A stretch of 64,000 nucleotides of DNA from JAJTGZ01 sp964403525. Its GTDB lineage: Bacteria; Planctomycetota; Phycisphaerae; Phycisphaerales; UBA1924. Under the pieces are notes generated by a model. It saw only the letters and a program-made list of their open reading frames with translations, was not told the origin of the DNA and made no database searches. The DNA lies in contig CAYOGE010000017.1 of NCBI GenBank assembly GCA_964403525.1, forward strand, positions 1 to 64,000, read 5' to 3'. Shown in pieces: positions 1 to 8,048 of the stretch (positions are counted from its first letter, which is position 1; each line of letters starts with the position of its first letter). The position numbers were made by a program, and so were the translations under genes.

Positions 1-2
1 CG

Positions 3-2273
3 GACGGACCGGACCACGACCGCGGAGCCGACGACCGCCACCGCCCCCCCCGCCACGCCCGCCACGGCCTCTCGCTCATCGCCCTGCTCACGCTCGCGGC
101 CGTCGCGCCGCTCGCCCGTGCCGAGCCCAGGCCCGGCGCGGGTGAACTGGTGATCGACTCCACCGGATCGATCGCCCGCTTCACACCCACCGGGCTCGAC
201 GCCGCGAAGCTCCCGCCGTCGTATGCCTTCGAACGCACCTTCCCAGCCGCCGGCGCGCTCCCGGCCTCGTTCAACATCAAGCCGACGTTCGACGCCACCG
301 CGCCCGGCGACGGCCACCCCACCGCCATCTTCACCGCCCACATCGAAGTCCCTGCCGGAACCTCCCTCTACGGCACCGGCGAGGTCGGCGGTCCTCTGCT
401 GCGCAACGGGCGCACGACCACCCTCTGGAACACCGACGCCTACGGCTACAAGCCAGACGCCGACTCGCTCTACCAGAGCCACCCGTGGGTGCTGGCCGTG
501 CGCCCCGACGGCTCCGCCTTCGGCGTACTGGCCGACACCACCTGGCGCACCAAGATCGACCTCACCAGCGGCATCACCTTCACCGGCGAGAGCGCGGCGT
601 GCCCCATCTACATCGTCAGCGGCCAGTCACCGCAGGAAGTGATGGAAGGGCTCGGCAAGCTCATCGGCCCCATGCCACTGCCGCCCAAGTGGGCCATCGG
701 CTACCACCAGTGCCGCTACTCGTACTACCCCGAGAAGCGCGTGCGCGAGATCGCCGACGGCTTCCGCAGCAAGAAGATCCCCTGCGATGTGATCTGGTTC
801 GACATCGACTACATGGACGGCTACCGCGTCTTCACCTTCGACAAGAACTACTTCCCCGACGTCAAGAAGCTCAACAGCGACCTCAACGCGCAGGGCTTCC
901 ACACGATCTACATGATCGACCCGGGCGTGAAGGCCGAGCCGGGGTATTCGATCTACGACCAGGTGATGAGCAACAACTACGGAGTGCAGACCGCCGAAGG
1001 CGAGACGTACAAAGGGGCCGTCTGGCCCGGCCAGTGCGTCTTCCCCGACTACACCCGGCCCGAGGTGCGTACGTGGTGGGCCGGCCTCTTCAAAGACTTC
1101 ATGGCCAACGGCATCGACGGCGTCTGGAACGACATGAACGAGCCCGCCATCTTCAGCGTCGCCAGCAAGACGATGCCCGAAGACAACCGGCACCTGGGCG
1201 GCAAAGAGCCCTTCGGCACCGTCGCCCCCGGCCCGCACGCGCAGTTCCACAACGTCTACGGCATGCTCATGGCCAAGGGGACCTTCGAGGGCATCAAGGC
1301 CGCCAAGCCCGACAAGCGCCCCTTCGTGCTCACCCGCGCCGGCTACATCGGCAGCCAGCGCTACGCCGCCACGTGGACGGGCGACAACACCGCCGACTGG
1401 AACGACCTCGAGCAGTCCGTCCCCATGGCACTCAACCTGGGCCTGAGCGGCCAGCCGTTCTGCGGCCCCGATATCGGCGGCTTCAACGGTAACGGGCCGC
1501 AGGAACCCAAGGAGCGCGCCGAGCACTTCTCGCGCTGGTTCGGCATCGGCACACTGCTGCCGTTCTGCCGCAGCCACACCGGCAAGGGGAACATCGACAA
1601 AGAGCCCTGGGCCTTCGGCGGTGACGCCGAGGTGGCCTGCCGCCTGGCGCTGGAGCGCCGCTACCGCCTGCTCCCCTACTACTACACGCTCTTCCACGAG
1701 GCATCGCGCACCAACATGCCCGTCGTGCGACCCGTCTTCTTCGCCGACCCGACCGACCCCATCCTGCGCGCTGAAGACGACTGCTTCCTCGTCGGTTCCG
1801 ACCTGCTGGTGGTTCCGAGCATGCAGCCCGACCACTCGCGCATCCCCGTCGAACCGGTCGCCAAGAACGGCACGTGGCTCCCCGTCGAACTCGTCGGCGA
1901 GAACGGCAACAAGTCTTTGCCGGTGTTGAAGGTGCGCCCCGGCGCGATCGTCCCCCTCGGGCCGGTCATGCAATGGAGCGGCGAGAAGCCGCTCGACCCC
2001 CTCACGCTGCTGATCAACCTCGACACCACCGGGCACGCCACCGGCACGCTCTACGAGGACGCCGGCGAGGGTTACGGCTACCGCGACGGCGCGTACCTGC
2101 TCACCACGTTCACCGCCGAGCGCAAGGGTGACAGCGTCACCGTCACCATCAAGGGCGCAGAGGGCCGCATGGCTCCGCCCGCCCGAGGCATGACCGTCCG
2201 CGTGCTGACCGCCGGCGGCGAGGCCACCGCGACCGGTCCTTATGGCCAAACGCTCTCCGTGCCGATAAAGTAA
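3..2273 (+). CDS. Secreted glycoside hydrolase family 31 (alpha-glucosidase-like), 5' end outside window
   Basis: Family 31 retaining alpha-glycosidase, probably exported to release sugar from alpha-glucosides. The frame is open to the left edge without a start codon. It first reads a hydrophobic stretch (bases 69-122) ending Ala-Arg-Ala before Glu-Pro, which looks like the end of a signal peptide, so the true start lies left of the window. A GTG at 150 is an internal start that would remove this signal. The GH31 nucleophile motif WNDMNEP is present, with its Asp at bases 1131-1133. The likely acid/base Asp is in TWTGDN (1383-1385). WFDIDYMDGYRVF is the conserved substrate-binding strand. The C-terminal part has the beta-sandwich and Tyr-Glu-Asp-Ala-Gly-Glu segment usual in GH31. 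The exact substrate cannot be read from sequence. Confidence 0.93.
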   Translation, partial: DGPDHDRGADDRHRPPRHARHGLSLIALLTLAAVAPLARAEPRPGAGELVIDSTGSIARFTPTGLDAAKLPPSYAFERTFPAAGALPASFNIKPTFDATAPGDGHPTAIFTAHIEVPAGTSLYGTGEVGGPLLRNGRTTTLWNTDAYGYKPDADSLYQSHPWVLAVRPDGSAFGVLADTTWRTKIDLTSGITFTGESAACPIYIVSGQSPQEVMEGLGKLIGPMPLPPKWAIGYHQCRYSYYPEKRVREIADGFRSKKIPCDVIWFDIDYMDGYRVFTFDKNYFPDVKKLNSDLNAQGFHTIYMIDPGVKAEPGYSIYDQVMSNNYGVQTAEGETYKGAVWPGQCVFPDYTRPEVRTWWAGLFKDFMANGIDGVWNDMNEPAIFSVASKTMPEDNRHLGGKEPFGTVAPGPHAQFHNVYGMLMAKGTFEGIKAAKPDKRPFVLTRAGYIGSQRYAATWTGDNTADWNDLEQSVPMALNLGLSGQPFCGPDIGGFNGNGPQEPKERAEHFSRWFGIGTLLPFCRSHTGKGNIDKEPWAFGGDAEVACRLALERRYRLLPYYYTLFHEASRTNMPVVRPVFFADPTDPILRAEDDCFLVGSDLLVVPSMQPDHSRIPVEPVAKNGTWLPVELVGENGNKSLPVLKVRPGAIVPLGPVMQWSGEKPLDPLTLLINLDTTGHATGTLYEDAGEGYGYRDGAYLLTTFTAERKGDSVTVTIKGAEGRMAPPARGMTVRVLTAGGEATATGPYGQTLSVPIK

Positions 2274-2283
2274 TGTAGTTCAA

Positions 2284-2310
2284 GGTCACCCGGATTGTCC
2301 GGGTGTCACC
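2284..2310. terminator. Hairpin between convergent genes
   Basis: CACCCGGA and TCCGGGTG form an 8-bp stem around a TTG loop (2287-2305). It lies 14 bases after the GH31 stop and just before the stop of the opposing glycosyltransferase. There is no T-run, so Rho-independent function is only likely, but the position suits a bidirectional terminator. Confidence 0.5.
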
Positions 2311-3442
2311 GTGTGGCACAGCAGGCGGCGTCAATGACGTCGCCTGTTGTGATTCTGGACATCAGCGTGCGCCCAGGCTCGGGGTCCTTGTGCCCGCCGA
2401 CCTGCAGCGACTCGCCGGGGTTCAGCCGCTGCACCACCACAACCGGCGCGGTGTTCGTCACGCCCCCCACCGCCGGCCCCACCCGCGCCACATCCGTCGG
2501 CCCGTAGAGCGCCACGCACGGCCGGTTGAACCCGATGGCCATGTGCACCGCCGCCGAGTCAGAGCCGATCAGCAGCGCGCTGCGCGCAACCACCGCCATC
2601 AGGCACGCCACGCTCGTCACGCCGATCATGTTGGTCACGTTCGCCCGGTCGCTCTCGGCCCACGCGCACAGCGCCGGCACCTGCCGGGCTTCGTGCGGCC
2701 CCCCCACGATCACGATGTGCTCAAAGCCGCGGTTATCCAGCAGGTCGCGCCCCACCTCCACATACCCCTCGTCCTTCCACTGCTTGCTCGGCCAGCGGCT
2801 CGTCGGCGCCAGCACGGCAAACCGCTTCCCTCCAAACCCCGGCGCCGCGTCAACCGCCGCGAGCTCCGCCGCATCCGCGTGCAGACGCATGTCCTTCACC
2901 GGCTCGACTTCGACCGCCGGCAGCAACGCGAGCATCGCGTCAACCGTGTGCCCATCACGCGGCGCCTTCACCCTGCGCGTATACCCGATCCAGCCCCCCT
3001 CGCGGGCATCGGCAAACCCCACCCGCACCGGCGCGCCCGTCGCGAGCGTAAGCAGCCCGCTCCGCAGCAGACCCTGCGCATCGATCACCACGTCGTACCG
3101 CGCCCCGCGCAGCCCGCGCAACCACGCCAGCAAGCCACCCAGCGCTGATGGGCTGAACCACCGCCCGAATCGCTTGCGGTCAAACTCCACTACCCCGCCA
3201 CCGTTCGCCAGCAGGTCCGGGTGCGCTTCCACCGCACCCTCAAAGCCCCGCTGCACCATCCAATCAATCCGCGCCCGAGGCCACGCCCGCCGCAGCGAAG
3301 CCAGCACCGGCACCGTGCGGCACACATCGCCCAGCGCGCTGGGGCGGATCAGAAGCACACGTTCGGGCTGGGCGGCAGGTGCGTTCAAGCGGGGCGATGG
3401 TAACGACCACGACAAGGCCACGCACCCCCCATGCGAATCCAT
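2306..3442 (-). CDS. Glycosyltransferase family 9 (heptosyltransferase-like)
   Basis: A 378-residue GT9 protein, the family that adds heptose or related sugars to the LPS core from ADP-heptose at the inner face of the cytoplasmic membrane. The N-terminal Rossmann start LLIRPSALGDVCRTVPVL is typical of WaaC/WaaF/RfaQ proteins. The C-terminal nucleotide-sugar half carries LIGSDSAAVHMAIGFNRP and ALYGPTD, the usual GT9 donor-site segment. The ATG at 3442 is preferred because the conserved domain begins about 27 residues later. The frame stays open far upstream, but that part runs antisense through the neighbouring secreted protein. The divergent gene starts 27 bases away, so the two probably share a promoter region. 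Acceptor sugar and exact core position are unknown. Confidence 0.85.
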   Translation of the reverse strand: MDSHGGCVALSWSLPSPRLNAPAAQPERVLLIRPSALGDVCRTVPVLASLRRAWPRARIDWMVQRGFEGAVEAHPDLLANGGGVVEFDRKRFGRWFSPSALGGLLAWLRGLRGARYDVVIDAQGLLRSGLLTLATGAPVRVGFADAREGGWIGYTRRVKAPRDGHTVDAMLALLPAVEVEPVKDMRLHADAAELAAVDAAPGFGGKRFAVLAPTSRWPSKQWKDEGYVEVGRDLLDNRGFEHIVIVGGPHEARQVPALCAWAESDRANVTNMIGVTSVACLMAVVARSALLIGSDSAAVHMAIGFNRPCVALYGPTDVARVGPAVGGVTNTAPVVVVQRLNPGESLQVGGHKDPEPGRTLMSRITTGDVIDAACCATR

Positions 3443-3469
3443 GCACACCCATCTCCGTACACTGACGGC

Positions 3470-4609
3470 GTGATCGCACCACTCATCCTCGCCGCAGCGT
3501 TCCTCCATCCTTCCGTAACCGCAGCGCCACCCGCCCCGCTGATCCAGTGGGACAGCACCGGCTTTTCCACGCCAGCGCCCTCGCCCGGATCGACCCCGAT
3601 CACCGCCCCGCCCGCAACGCTGATCGAACGCATCCTGCGGACCGGCGGCCTGCTCGGCGGCGGCAGCAAGGGCGGCGAGTCGGTCACCACCCTGCTCGTC
3701 GACAGCGACAGGCTCGACGCCCTCCGGGCCGATGCTCAGCGCTCCGCGAAGTTCACCGACCTCCCCGCCAACTGGCTCACCCTCGACGCCGCCCGCAAGG
3801 AGTCCGCCTTCCTCGCACTCACGATCGACGCCAACGCCCTGCGCGCCTCCGCCGAAACGCTCTTTGACGCCCCGTGGCTCCAGCGCCTCCTCGACAGGCT
3901 CGCCCTCAACAACGCACGCCTGTTCACCCTCCGCGCTGCGCTCCTTCCCCCGCCCACCGACACCCTCCCGCCGATGCTCGAACTCAAGGCCGCCGCCTCG
4001 TCGCGCTCCGCCGCGCCAGGGCCGTGCAAGGCCATCACCCTGATCGCCGGCGGCTGGAGCGGCACAACGACCGACGCCGCCGCGGTGAGCGGCGCCCACT
4101 GGGCCGCTTCGCTGCGCTTTGATTCGGCCGGGCTCGGGGCGATCGGCCGCAACGGCGGCGTCGGCACGATCGCGGGCCTGCTGCGCCTCACCGTCGACGC
4201 CGTCGGCACCGCAAACACCACCGACACCGCCGCGTGGGCCAAGGCCTGCGAGTCCTGGCAGGACCGCTCCGCCGATGCGCTCCGCTCCCTCAGCACGCGC
4301 CTGCAGCAGCGTGCAACGCTCGGCTGCTACGGCTCGGCCGCCGCGCCGAACCTCGTGCTGGTCATCCCAAGCCGCAAGGGCGAGCGTGCCGAAACGCTCA
4401 CCCGCGCCCTGGACCAGCTCGCCGCCGCCGGAGGCCTTGCCTCCAAGAACGGAATCTGGTCACTGACCGACCGCGCCCCGCTCGTCCCGTCCCTCGCCTT
4501 CATGGTCTGCGACACCGCGTCTGGACCGTACATCGTCGCGTCGATCGAGCACGGCGAAACCCGCGACCTGCTGCAGCAGACCGCGACGCGCTTGCGCCAG
4601 GCAAAGTAA
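3470..4609 (+). CDS. Secreted protein of unknown function
   Basis: About 379 residues from the GTG at 3470. This start gives a short classical signal peptide (IAPLILAAAFLHPSVTA, then APP). An ATG at 3431 in the same frame would add 13 residues and overlap the start of the divergent glycosyltransferase, so it is less likely. The mature part has a Ser/Thr/Pro linker and an Ala/Leu-rich body without recognisable catalytic motifs or membrane segments. Repeated stretches of the form LxLTxDA and the many small residues suggest an all-periplasmic fold. I do not recognise the family. Codon use is the same GC-ending pattern as its neighbours. Confidence 0.65.
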   Translation: MIAPLILAAAFLHPSVTAAPPAPLIQWDSTGFSTPAPSPGSTPITAPPATLIERILRTGGLLGGGSKGGESVTTLLVDSDRLDALRADAQRSAKFTDLPANWLTLDAARKESAFLALTIDANALRASAETLFDAPWLQRLLDRLALNNARLFTLRAALLPPPTDTLPPMLELKAAASSRSAAPGPCKAITLIAGGWSGTTTDAAAVSGAHWAASLRFDSAGLGAIGRNGGVGTIAGLLRLTVDAVGTANTTDTAAWAKACESWQDRSADALRSLSTRLQQRATLGCYGSAAAPNLVLVIPSRKGERAETLTRALDQLAAAGGLASKNGIWSLTDRAPLVPSLAFMVCDTASGPYIVASIEHGETRDLLQQTATRLRQAK

Positions 4610-4627
4610 GCCGCCGTCAGCGCCCCC

Positions 4628-4653
4628 ATCCCCCCCATCCCCCCCATCCCCCC
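4628..4653. repeat. 9-bp C-rich tandem repeat
   Basis: Three near-identical units of ATCCCCCCC lie in the 46-base gap between two convergent genes. This is a short polymorphism-prone tract with no evident function. Confidence 0.7.
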
Positions 4654-4655
4654 GC

Positions 4656-5495
4656 TCACCCCGGGTACGTGCTGCACGTCTTCTCTGTCTCCCACACCGT
4701 CAGCGAGGCGAGCTCAACACCGTGCCCGTGCGCCGCGATCACCGGCGCCAGCAGCCCGTAGAACACGCGGCTGATGTTCTCAACGCTCGGGTTCACGCCC
4801 CCCTTGGCGCGGTCAAACTGCGGGCAGTCCACGTTCAGGTTCCGGTGGTCGAACGGGTCAACAAGCGACGACATCGTCGCCCGCTCAAGGTCCGCAAGCG
4901 AAAAGCGCGGGCCCGACCCCGGCTCAACAGGCACGCGCACGCACGGCTCGATGATGTAGTTGTGCCCGTGAGCGCTCGGGTTTGCGCACCGGCCGAACAG
5001 GCGGCGGTTCTCCTCGTCGCTCAGCTCCGGCACGTAGAGCCGGTGGGCCGCCGCGATCTCAAACTTCTGGCGCAGCAGCGCCGTTCCCGGTGTCATCGGC
5101 GATACCTCCACGCAATACGTCGGTGTGACGCTCCATCGAACCCAGACCACCGCACCACCCAGTGCCGCGTCGAGCGCAGCAATGCCGCCAGCCAGCACGC
5201 CCCCCTCCCACTGCACGCCCGCGCCGTCGGCGAGCGAGTCGCTGAACGCGCCGGCCAACGCCCCGCGCACTGCCCGGTCGATCGCCTTGATGTCAAGGAA
5301 ATAACCCGTCCGAGGGTCGGCCTCGCCGCGGCAGCAGACCGTCACCTCAACATGGCGGCTGCGCGGCCAGCCGGAAAAGGCCGGCACGCCCCCGTACCCG
5401 TTGCCCCGCCGATCGCCGTCGGCGGTCGGCCGGTTCGCTTCGCTCGCGCCGTCCGCCTCCACCGCCATCCTCACGATGCGCTGCAGCAGAACCAT
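4656..5495 (-). CDS. 6-pyruvoyl-tetrahydropterin synthase / QueD-like, two-part protein
   Basis: The C-terminal 120-140 residues are a clear 6-PTPS/QueD domain: a zinc-site His in AAHRLY, the Cys and HxH of GRCANPSAHGHNY, FDHRNLN, SVENISR and a closing WETEKTCSTY. QueD makes 6-carboxy-tetrahydropterin for queuosine; PTPS makes 6-pyruvoyl-tetrahydropterin. The first 130 residues (LLQRIVRMAVE, then RHVEVTVCCRGEADPRTGYFLDIKAIDRAV) look like a degenerate second T-fold half with a PRTGYFLDIK segment like the QueD active-site loop but without the His ligands. The chain of about 279 residues is roughly twice the usual 120-150. The ATG at 5495 is preferred over 5525 because family-like sequence starts there. 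No other pterin or queuosine gene is adjacent, so the product is unsure. Confidence 0.8.
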   Translation of the reverse strand: MVLLQRIVRMAVEADGASEANRPTADGDRRGNGYGGVPAFSGWPRSRHVEVTVCCRGEADPRTGYFLDIKAIDRAVRGALAGAFSDSLADGAGVQWEGGVLAGGIAALDAALGGAVVWVRWSVTPTYCVEVSPMTPGTALLRQKFEIAAAHRLYVPELSDEENRRLFGRCANPSAHGHNYIIEPCVRVPVEPGSGPRFSLADLERATMSSLVDPFDHRNLNVDCPQFDRAKGGVNPSVENISRVFYGLLAPVIAAHGHGVELASLTVWETEKTCSTYPG

Positions 5496-5616
5496 CGACA
5501 GCAGGGTACGGCCGCCGTTCGGCAAAAGCAGACGGGCACGAACCCTTCATGCCCGTCAGCGTACCCTGAATCAATGTCCTGACCCGTCCCAACCTATTTC
5601 TCTGAAGGAGCATCGA

Positions 5617-5796
5617 ATGAAGAAGTTTCTGACCTGCGCAGCGATCGTCGGTCTCAGCATGGCTTCGCTCGCCGGCTGCGAAGAGAAGAAGCCGACCGAG
5701 GCCGTCAAGGATGCCGTCAAGAAGACGGGCGACGCCGTCAAGGAAGGCGCCGCCGACGTGAAGGACGCCGTGAAGGACGCGACCAAGAAGCCCTGA
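5617..5796 (+). CDS. Small repetitive lipoprotein
   Basis: A 59-residue protein beginning MKKFLTCAAIVGLSMASLAG followed by the lipobox Cys at residue 21. It has a strong Shine-Dalgarno GAAGGAG 7 bases before the ATG. The mature part is a single amphipathic, charged stretch built from repeats of the kind VKDAVKKTGDAVKEGAADVKDAVKD, resembling LEA/YtxH/entericidin-like helices. It is probably an abundant membrane-anchored stress or envelope peptide, which is inference from composition. A 13-bp hairpin follows 28 bases after the stop. The gene is too short for most similarity searches but has every sign of being real. Confidence 0.85.
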   Translation: MKKFLTCAAIVGLSMASLAGCEEKKPTEAVKDAVKKTGDAVKEGAADVKDAVKDATKKP

Positions 5797-5824
5797 CCGA
5801 CGGTCCGGTGAACCCAGCATTCAG

Positions 5825-5854
5825 GCCGCGCCGACCGGAAACGGTCGGCGCGGC
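5825..5854 (+). terminator. 13-bp perfect hairpin with GAAA tetraloop, ending 3 bases before the gpx ATG
   Basis: GCCGCGCCGACCG pairs perfectly with CGGTCGGCGCGGC around a GAAA loop. It follows the small lipoprotein gene and could end that transcript, but no T-run follows. It also occupies exactly the place where the ribosome binding site of the next gene should be, so it may instead control translation. Confidence 0.6.
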
Positions 5855-5857
5855 ATT

Positions 5858-6508
5858 ATGAACCGCAGCTTCCTCATTGTCGCGGCCTCGGGCCTCGCCC
5901 TCGCCGCGTGCTCGCAGAAAGAACCCCCCTCCAAGCCCGTCGCGCCTTCAGAAACCGCGAAGCCAGCCGCAGTGGAACCCGCTCCCAAGGCCAAGCCCGC
6001 GGCCGCACCCGGAGCCCTCGACCTGACGGTGAAGGACATCGACGGAAAGGACGTCAACCTCGCCGACTACAAGGGCCGCGTCGTGCTCGTTGTCAACGTC
6101 GCCAGCAAGTGCGGCTACACGCCCCAGTACGCCGGGCTCGAGTCGCTCTACGCCTCGCGCAAAAGCAAGGGGCTGGCGGTGCTCGGCTTCCCGTCAAACG
6201 ACTTCGGCAGGCAGGAGCCCGGCAGCGAGTCGGACATCAAGACCTTCTGCACAGACAAGTACAGCGTCACCTTCCCGATGTTCACGAAGGTCGCCGTCAA
6301 GGGCGCTGACGCCTGCGAGCTCTACAAGCGGCTCGCCGCCGCGACCCCCGCCGCGGCCGAGTCCAAGCCGCTCGGCGAGCCGAAGTGGAACTTCACCAAG
6401 TACCTGATCGGGCGCAAAGGAGAGGTGCTCGCGAAGTTTGACTCAGCGGTCGCTCCCGACGATGCAAAGCTAGTCGCCGCGATCGACGCTGCGCTCGCCT
6501 CCCGCTGA
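5858..6508 (+). CDS. Glutathione peroxidase, lipoprotein form
   Basis: Thiol peroxidase of the GPx family (216 residues) that reduces hydroperoxides, here anchored to the cell envelope. MNRSFLIVAASGLALAAC gives a type II signal with its Cys at residue 18, followed by a Lys/Pro/Ala linker of about 35 residues. The GPx fold starts at DLTVKDIDGKDVNLADYKGR. The peroxidatic residue is Cys in NVASKCGYTPQY, not selenocysteine. Partner residues are seen in FGRQEPGS (Gln) and PKWNFTKYLI (Trp, Asn). A second Cys in DIKTFCTDKY suits a thioredoxin-linked 2-Cys mechanism, as in most bacterial GPx. No Shine-Dalgarno is visible because a stable hairpin ends 3 bases before the ATG. Confidence 0.93.
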   Translation: MNRSFLIVAASGLALAACSQKEPPSKPVAPSETAKPAAVEPAPKAKPAAAPGALDLTVKDIDGKDVNLADYKGRVVLVVNVASKCGYTPQYAGLESLYASRKSKGLAVLGFPSNDFGRQEPGSESDIKTFCTDKYSVTFPMFTKVAVKGADACELYKRLAAATPAAAESKPLGEPKWNFTKYLIGRKGEVLAKFDSAVAPDDAKLVAAIDAALASR

Positions 6509-6570
6509 CGTTCGGGCGACCTTGCAGCCGCCGGGCACCACCTACCGGCACGCCTCCCACCTCATCAACG

Positions 6571-6604
6571 AAAACACCCCCGCCAGAAGACGGGGGTGCA
6601 TTTG
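6571..6604. terminator. Bidirectional terminator
   Basis: CACCCCCG (6575-6582) pairs with CGGGGGTG (6591-6598) around an 8-base loop. The flanks are AAAA on the left and ATTT on the right, so it can work for both convergent genes. Confidence 0.65.
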
Positions 6605-6627
6605 GATCCTGATTCATCAACAATCGA

Positions 6628-7590
6628 TCAGCGGGTGCCGCCGGGCGCGCCGCCCGTCTCGGTGAACGGCGTCAACCCGATGACCTTCGCGGCCTCGACG
6701 TTCCCGCTCATCGACACGTAACGCTTGCCCTTGCTGACGGCCGACTTGGCCGTCGGCCACCACGAGTAACCGGCCACGGCACGGTGCATGTAGTCGGGAG
6801 CATCGACGATGATGTTGCCCTGGTAGATGGTCATGGTTCCACCGCTGCCGCCGGTGTCTTCCCACTGGTCCTTCTCGGCGAGCGAGGTGAGCAGCCGCTT
6901 CAGCTCGTCAACGAGCTCCTGGCGACGCTGCTTGCGCTCCTGCTGGCGCTGCTGGTTGCCGCCGCCCTTGTTGCCGTTGCCGAAGATGTTCGAGCCGCCG
7001 CCGCCACCGCCACCGCCTCCACGTCCACCGCCGCCGCCGCTGCTCCGCAGCACCTGGGCGAGGTCGATCTCGGGGACGTCGTCGTACACCGGCACCTCAA
7101 ACAGCAGGTCCGACACGTCGTAGATCTCAACGCGGCGTGACTTGTTCAGCATCTTGCGCGGGCCGATCTGAATCGAGCCGTAGCTGGTCATCTGCCACGT
7201 CGAACGCTCGTCGCTGGTGAACGCATCGCCCGAGGCCTTCTGCAGGACCTTCTCGAGCACCGTCAGCGCGTCGAGCCCCTTGGCCGCGAACGTGATCAGC
7301 ATCTCAGGGTCCAGGCCCTCTTCGTAGCCGACCTTCCAGATCGGCTCAAAGACCGCCTCGGTCTCCGTCGACAGGTGCTTGATGACATCCTCGAGCTTCC
7401 ACTCCTTCATGTCGACCGAGATGGTCTTCTGAAGGCGGGCGAGGTTCTCGCGCGCGGTCTTGGGCGGTGCCAACTGACCGGTCGCGGCGGTGCCGCTGGC
7501 GGGCTGCGCGATCGCGCCGCTGTTCATGCAAACGGCCGAACCGGCGACGACTGCCAACAGCGCGGAAGTGATCTGCTTGCTCAAAGTCAT
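6628..7590 (-). CDS. Secreted STN/secretin-N-like protein with glycine-rich linker
   Basis: About 320 residues. The ATG at 7590 has an AAGGAGA ribosome site and opens a signal peptide (MTLSKQITSALLAVVAGSAV, cleaved after AIAQ). Residues about 45-100 (LQKTISVDMKEWKLEDVIKH) match the short STN-type element found at the N-terminus of secretins and TonB receptors, in which a beta strand is followed by a helix. The middle holds a run of Gly with a few Arg/Ser, encoded by a GCC-rich tract around 6995-7040, then a charged Gln/Arg coiled coil and a C-terminal domain with TMTIYQGNIIVDAPDYMHR. It may be part of a secretin-like outer-membrane assembly, but no channel domain is present. No partner gene is adjacent. 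Confidence 0.75.
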   Translation of the reverse strand: MTLSKQITSALLAVVAGSAVCMNSGAIAQPASGTAATGQLAPPKTARENLARLQKTISVDMKEWKLEDVIKHLSTETEAVFEPIWKVGYEEGLDPEMLITFAAKGLDALTVLEKVLQKASGDAFTSDERSTWQMTSYGSIQIGPRKMLNKSRRVEIYDVSDLLFEVPVYDDVPEIDLAQVLRSSGGGGGRGGGGGGGGGSNIFGNGNKGGGNQQRQQERKQRRQELVDELKRLLTSLAEKDQWEDTGGSGGTMTIYQGNIIVDAPDYMHRAVAGYSWWPTAKSAVSKGKRYVSMSGNVEAAKVIGLTPFTETGGAPGGTR

Positions 7591-7939
7591 GAACGTCTCC
7601 TTGGGCCGCTGTGGCCCATCAACGAGCAGTGTAGCAGAAACCGGCAAACGATTTCTGCACCCGGCACCGAACCACCAGACGCCGCAAGCCCCTATGCACC
7701 AAGGGTTTGCACCCCTGCTTGCGGCCCGCGGCCATACCAAAGATCGACGCCCAAACGCCGCCGCGGTTCCGAAATCTTTCCGAATTCTGTTTGGGAACCC
7801 CGAATAACCCCAAATCGCCGCCCCCACCCAGCCGCCTGCAGGCCCGCCGAGGCCACCAACGCTCCCCACCCTGGCGGTCCAACCGCATCCCCAAAACCCC
7901 GACAAGGACGCTGAAAAACGCCCCTGGGACGCAAGAAAA
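7591..7939. other. Intergenic region between the STN-like gene and tRNA-Thr, with an inverted repeat
   Basis: No gene is seen. On the minus strand TACACT, preceded by TGC, could be an extended -10 for the STN-like gene. Beside it GCAGAAA (7634-7640) and TTTCTGC (7652-7658) form a perfect 7-bp dyad with an 11-base spacer, which looks like an operator. The remainder is AT-richer than the genes and lies downstream of the tRNA. Confidence 0.4.
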
Positions 7940-8010
7940 GCCACTTCAGGGATTTGAACCCTGGACCTATGCTTTACGAAAGCATCGCTCTACCGCTGAG
8001 CTAAAGTGGC
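7940..8010 (-). tRNA. tRNA-Thr (anticodon CGT)
   Basis: A complete 71-base cloverleaf on the minus strand. The acceptor stem GCCACTT pairs with AAGTGGC. The D arm is GCTC...GAGC. The anticodon stem ATGCT/AGCAT closes the loop TTCGTAA, and the T stem CAGGG/CCCTG surrounds TTCAAAT. The anticodon CGT reads ACG codons (Thr). The CCA end is not encoded. It stands alone, not in a tRNA cluster, and no integrase lies next to it. Confidence 0.96.
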
Positions 8011-8048
8011 GAGGGGACAAGTATCGGCCTGTGGATGTCAACTGTCCA

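Noticed and set aside
627..2249. 540-codon open frame on the minus strand
   Set aside because: Antisense shadow of the GH31 gene with no recognisable motif.
2261..2268. GCCGATAA, the -10 of a FliA (sigma-28) promoter
   Set aside because: It lies in the last codons of the GH31 gene, has no TAAA-type -35 at the right distance, and no gene follows on that strand.
7940..8010. tRNA gene as integration site
   Set aside because: The tRNA is complete and no duplicated 3' end or integrase is found nearby.
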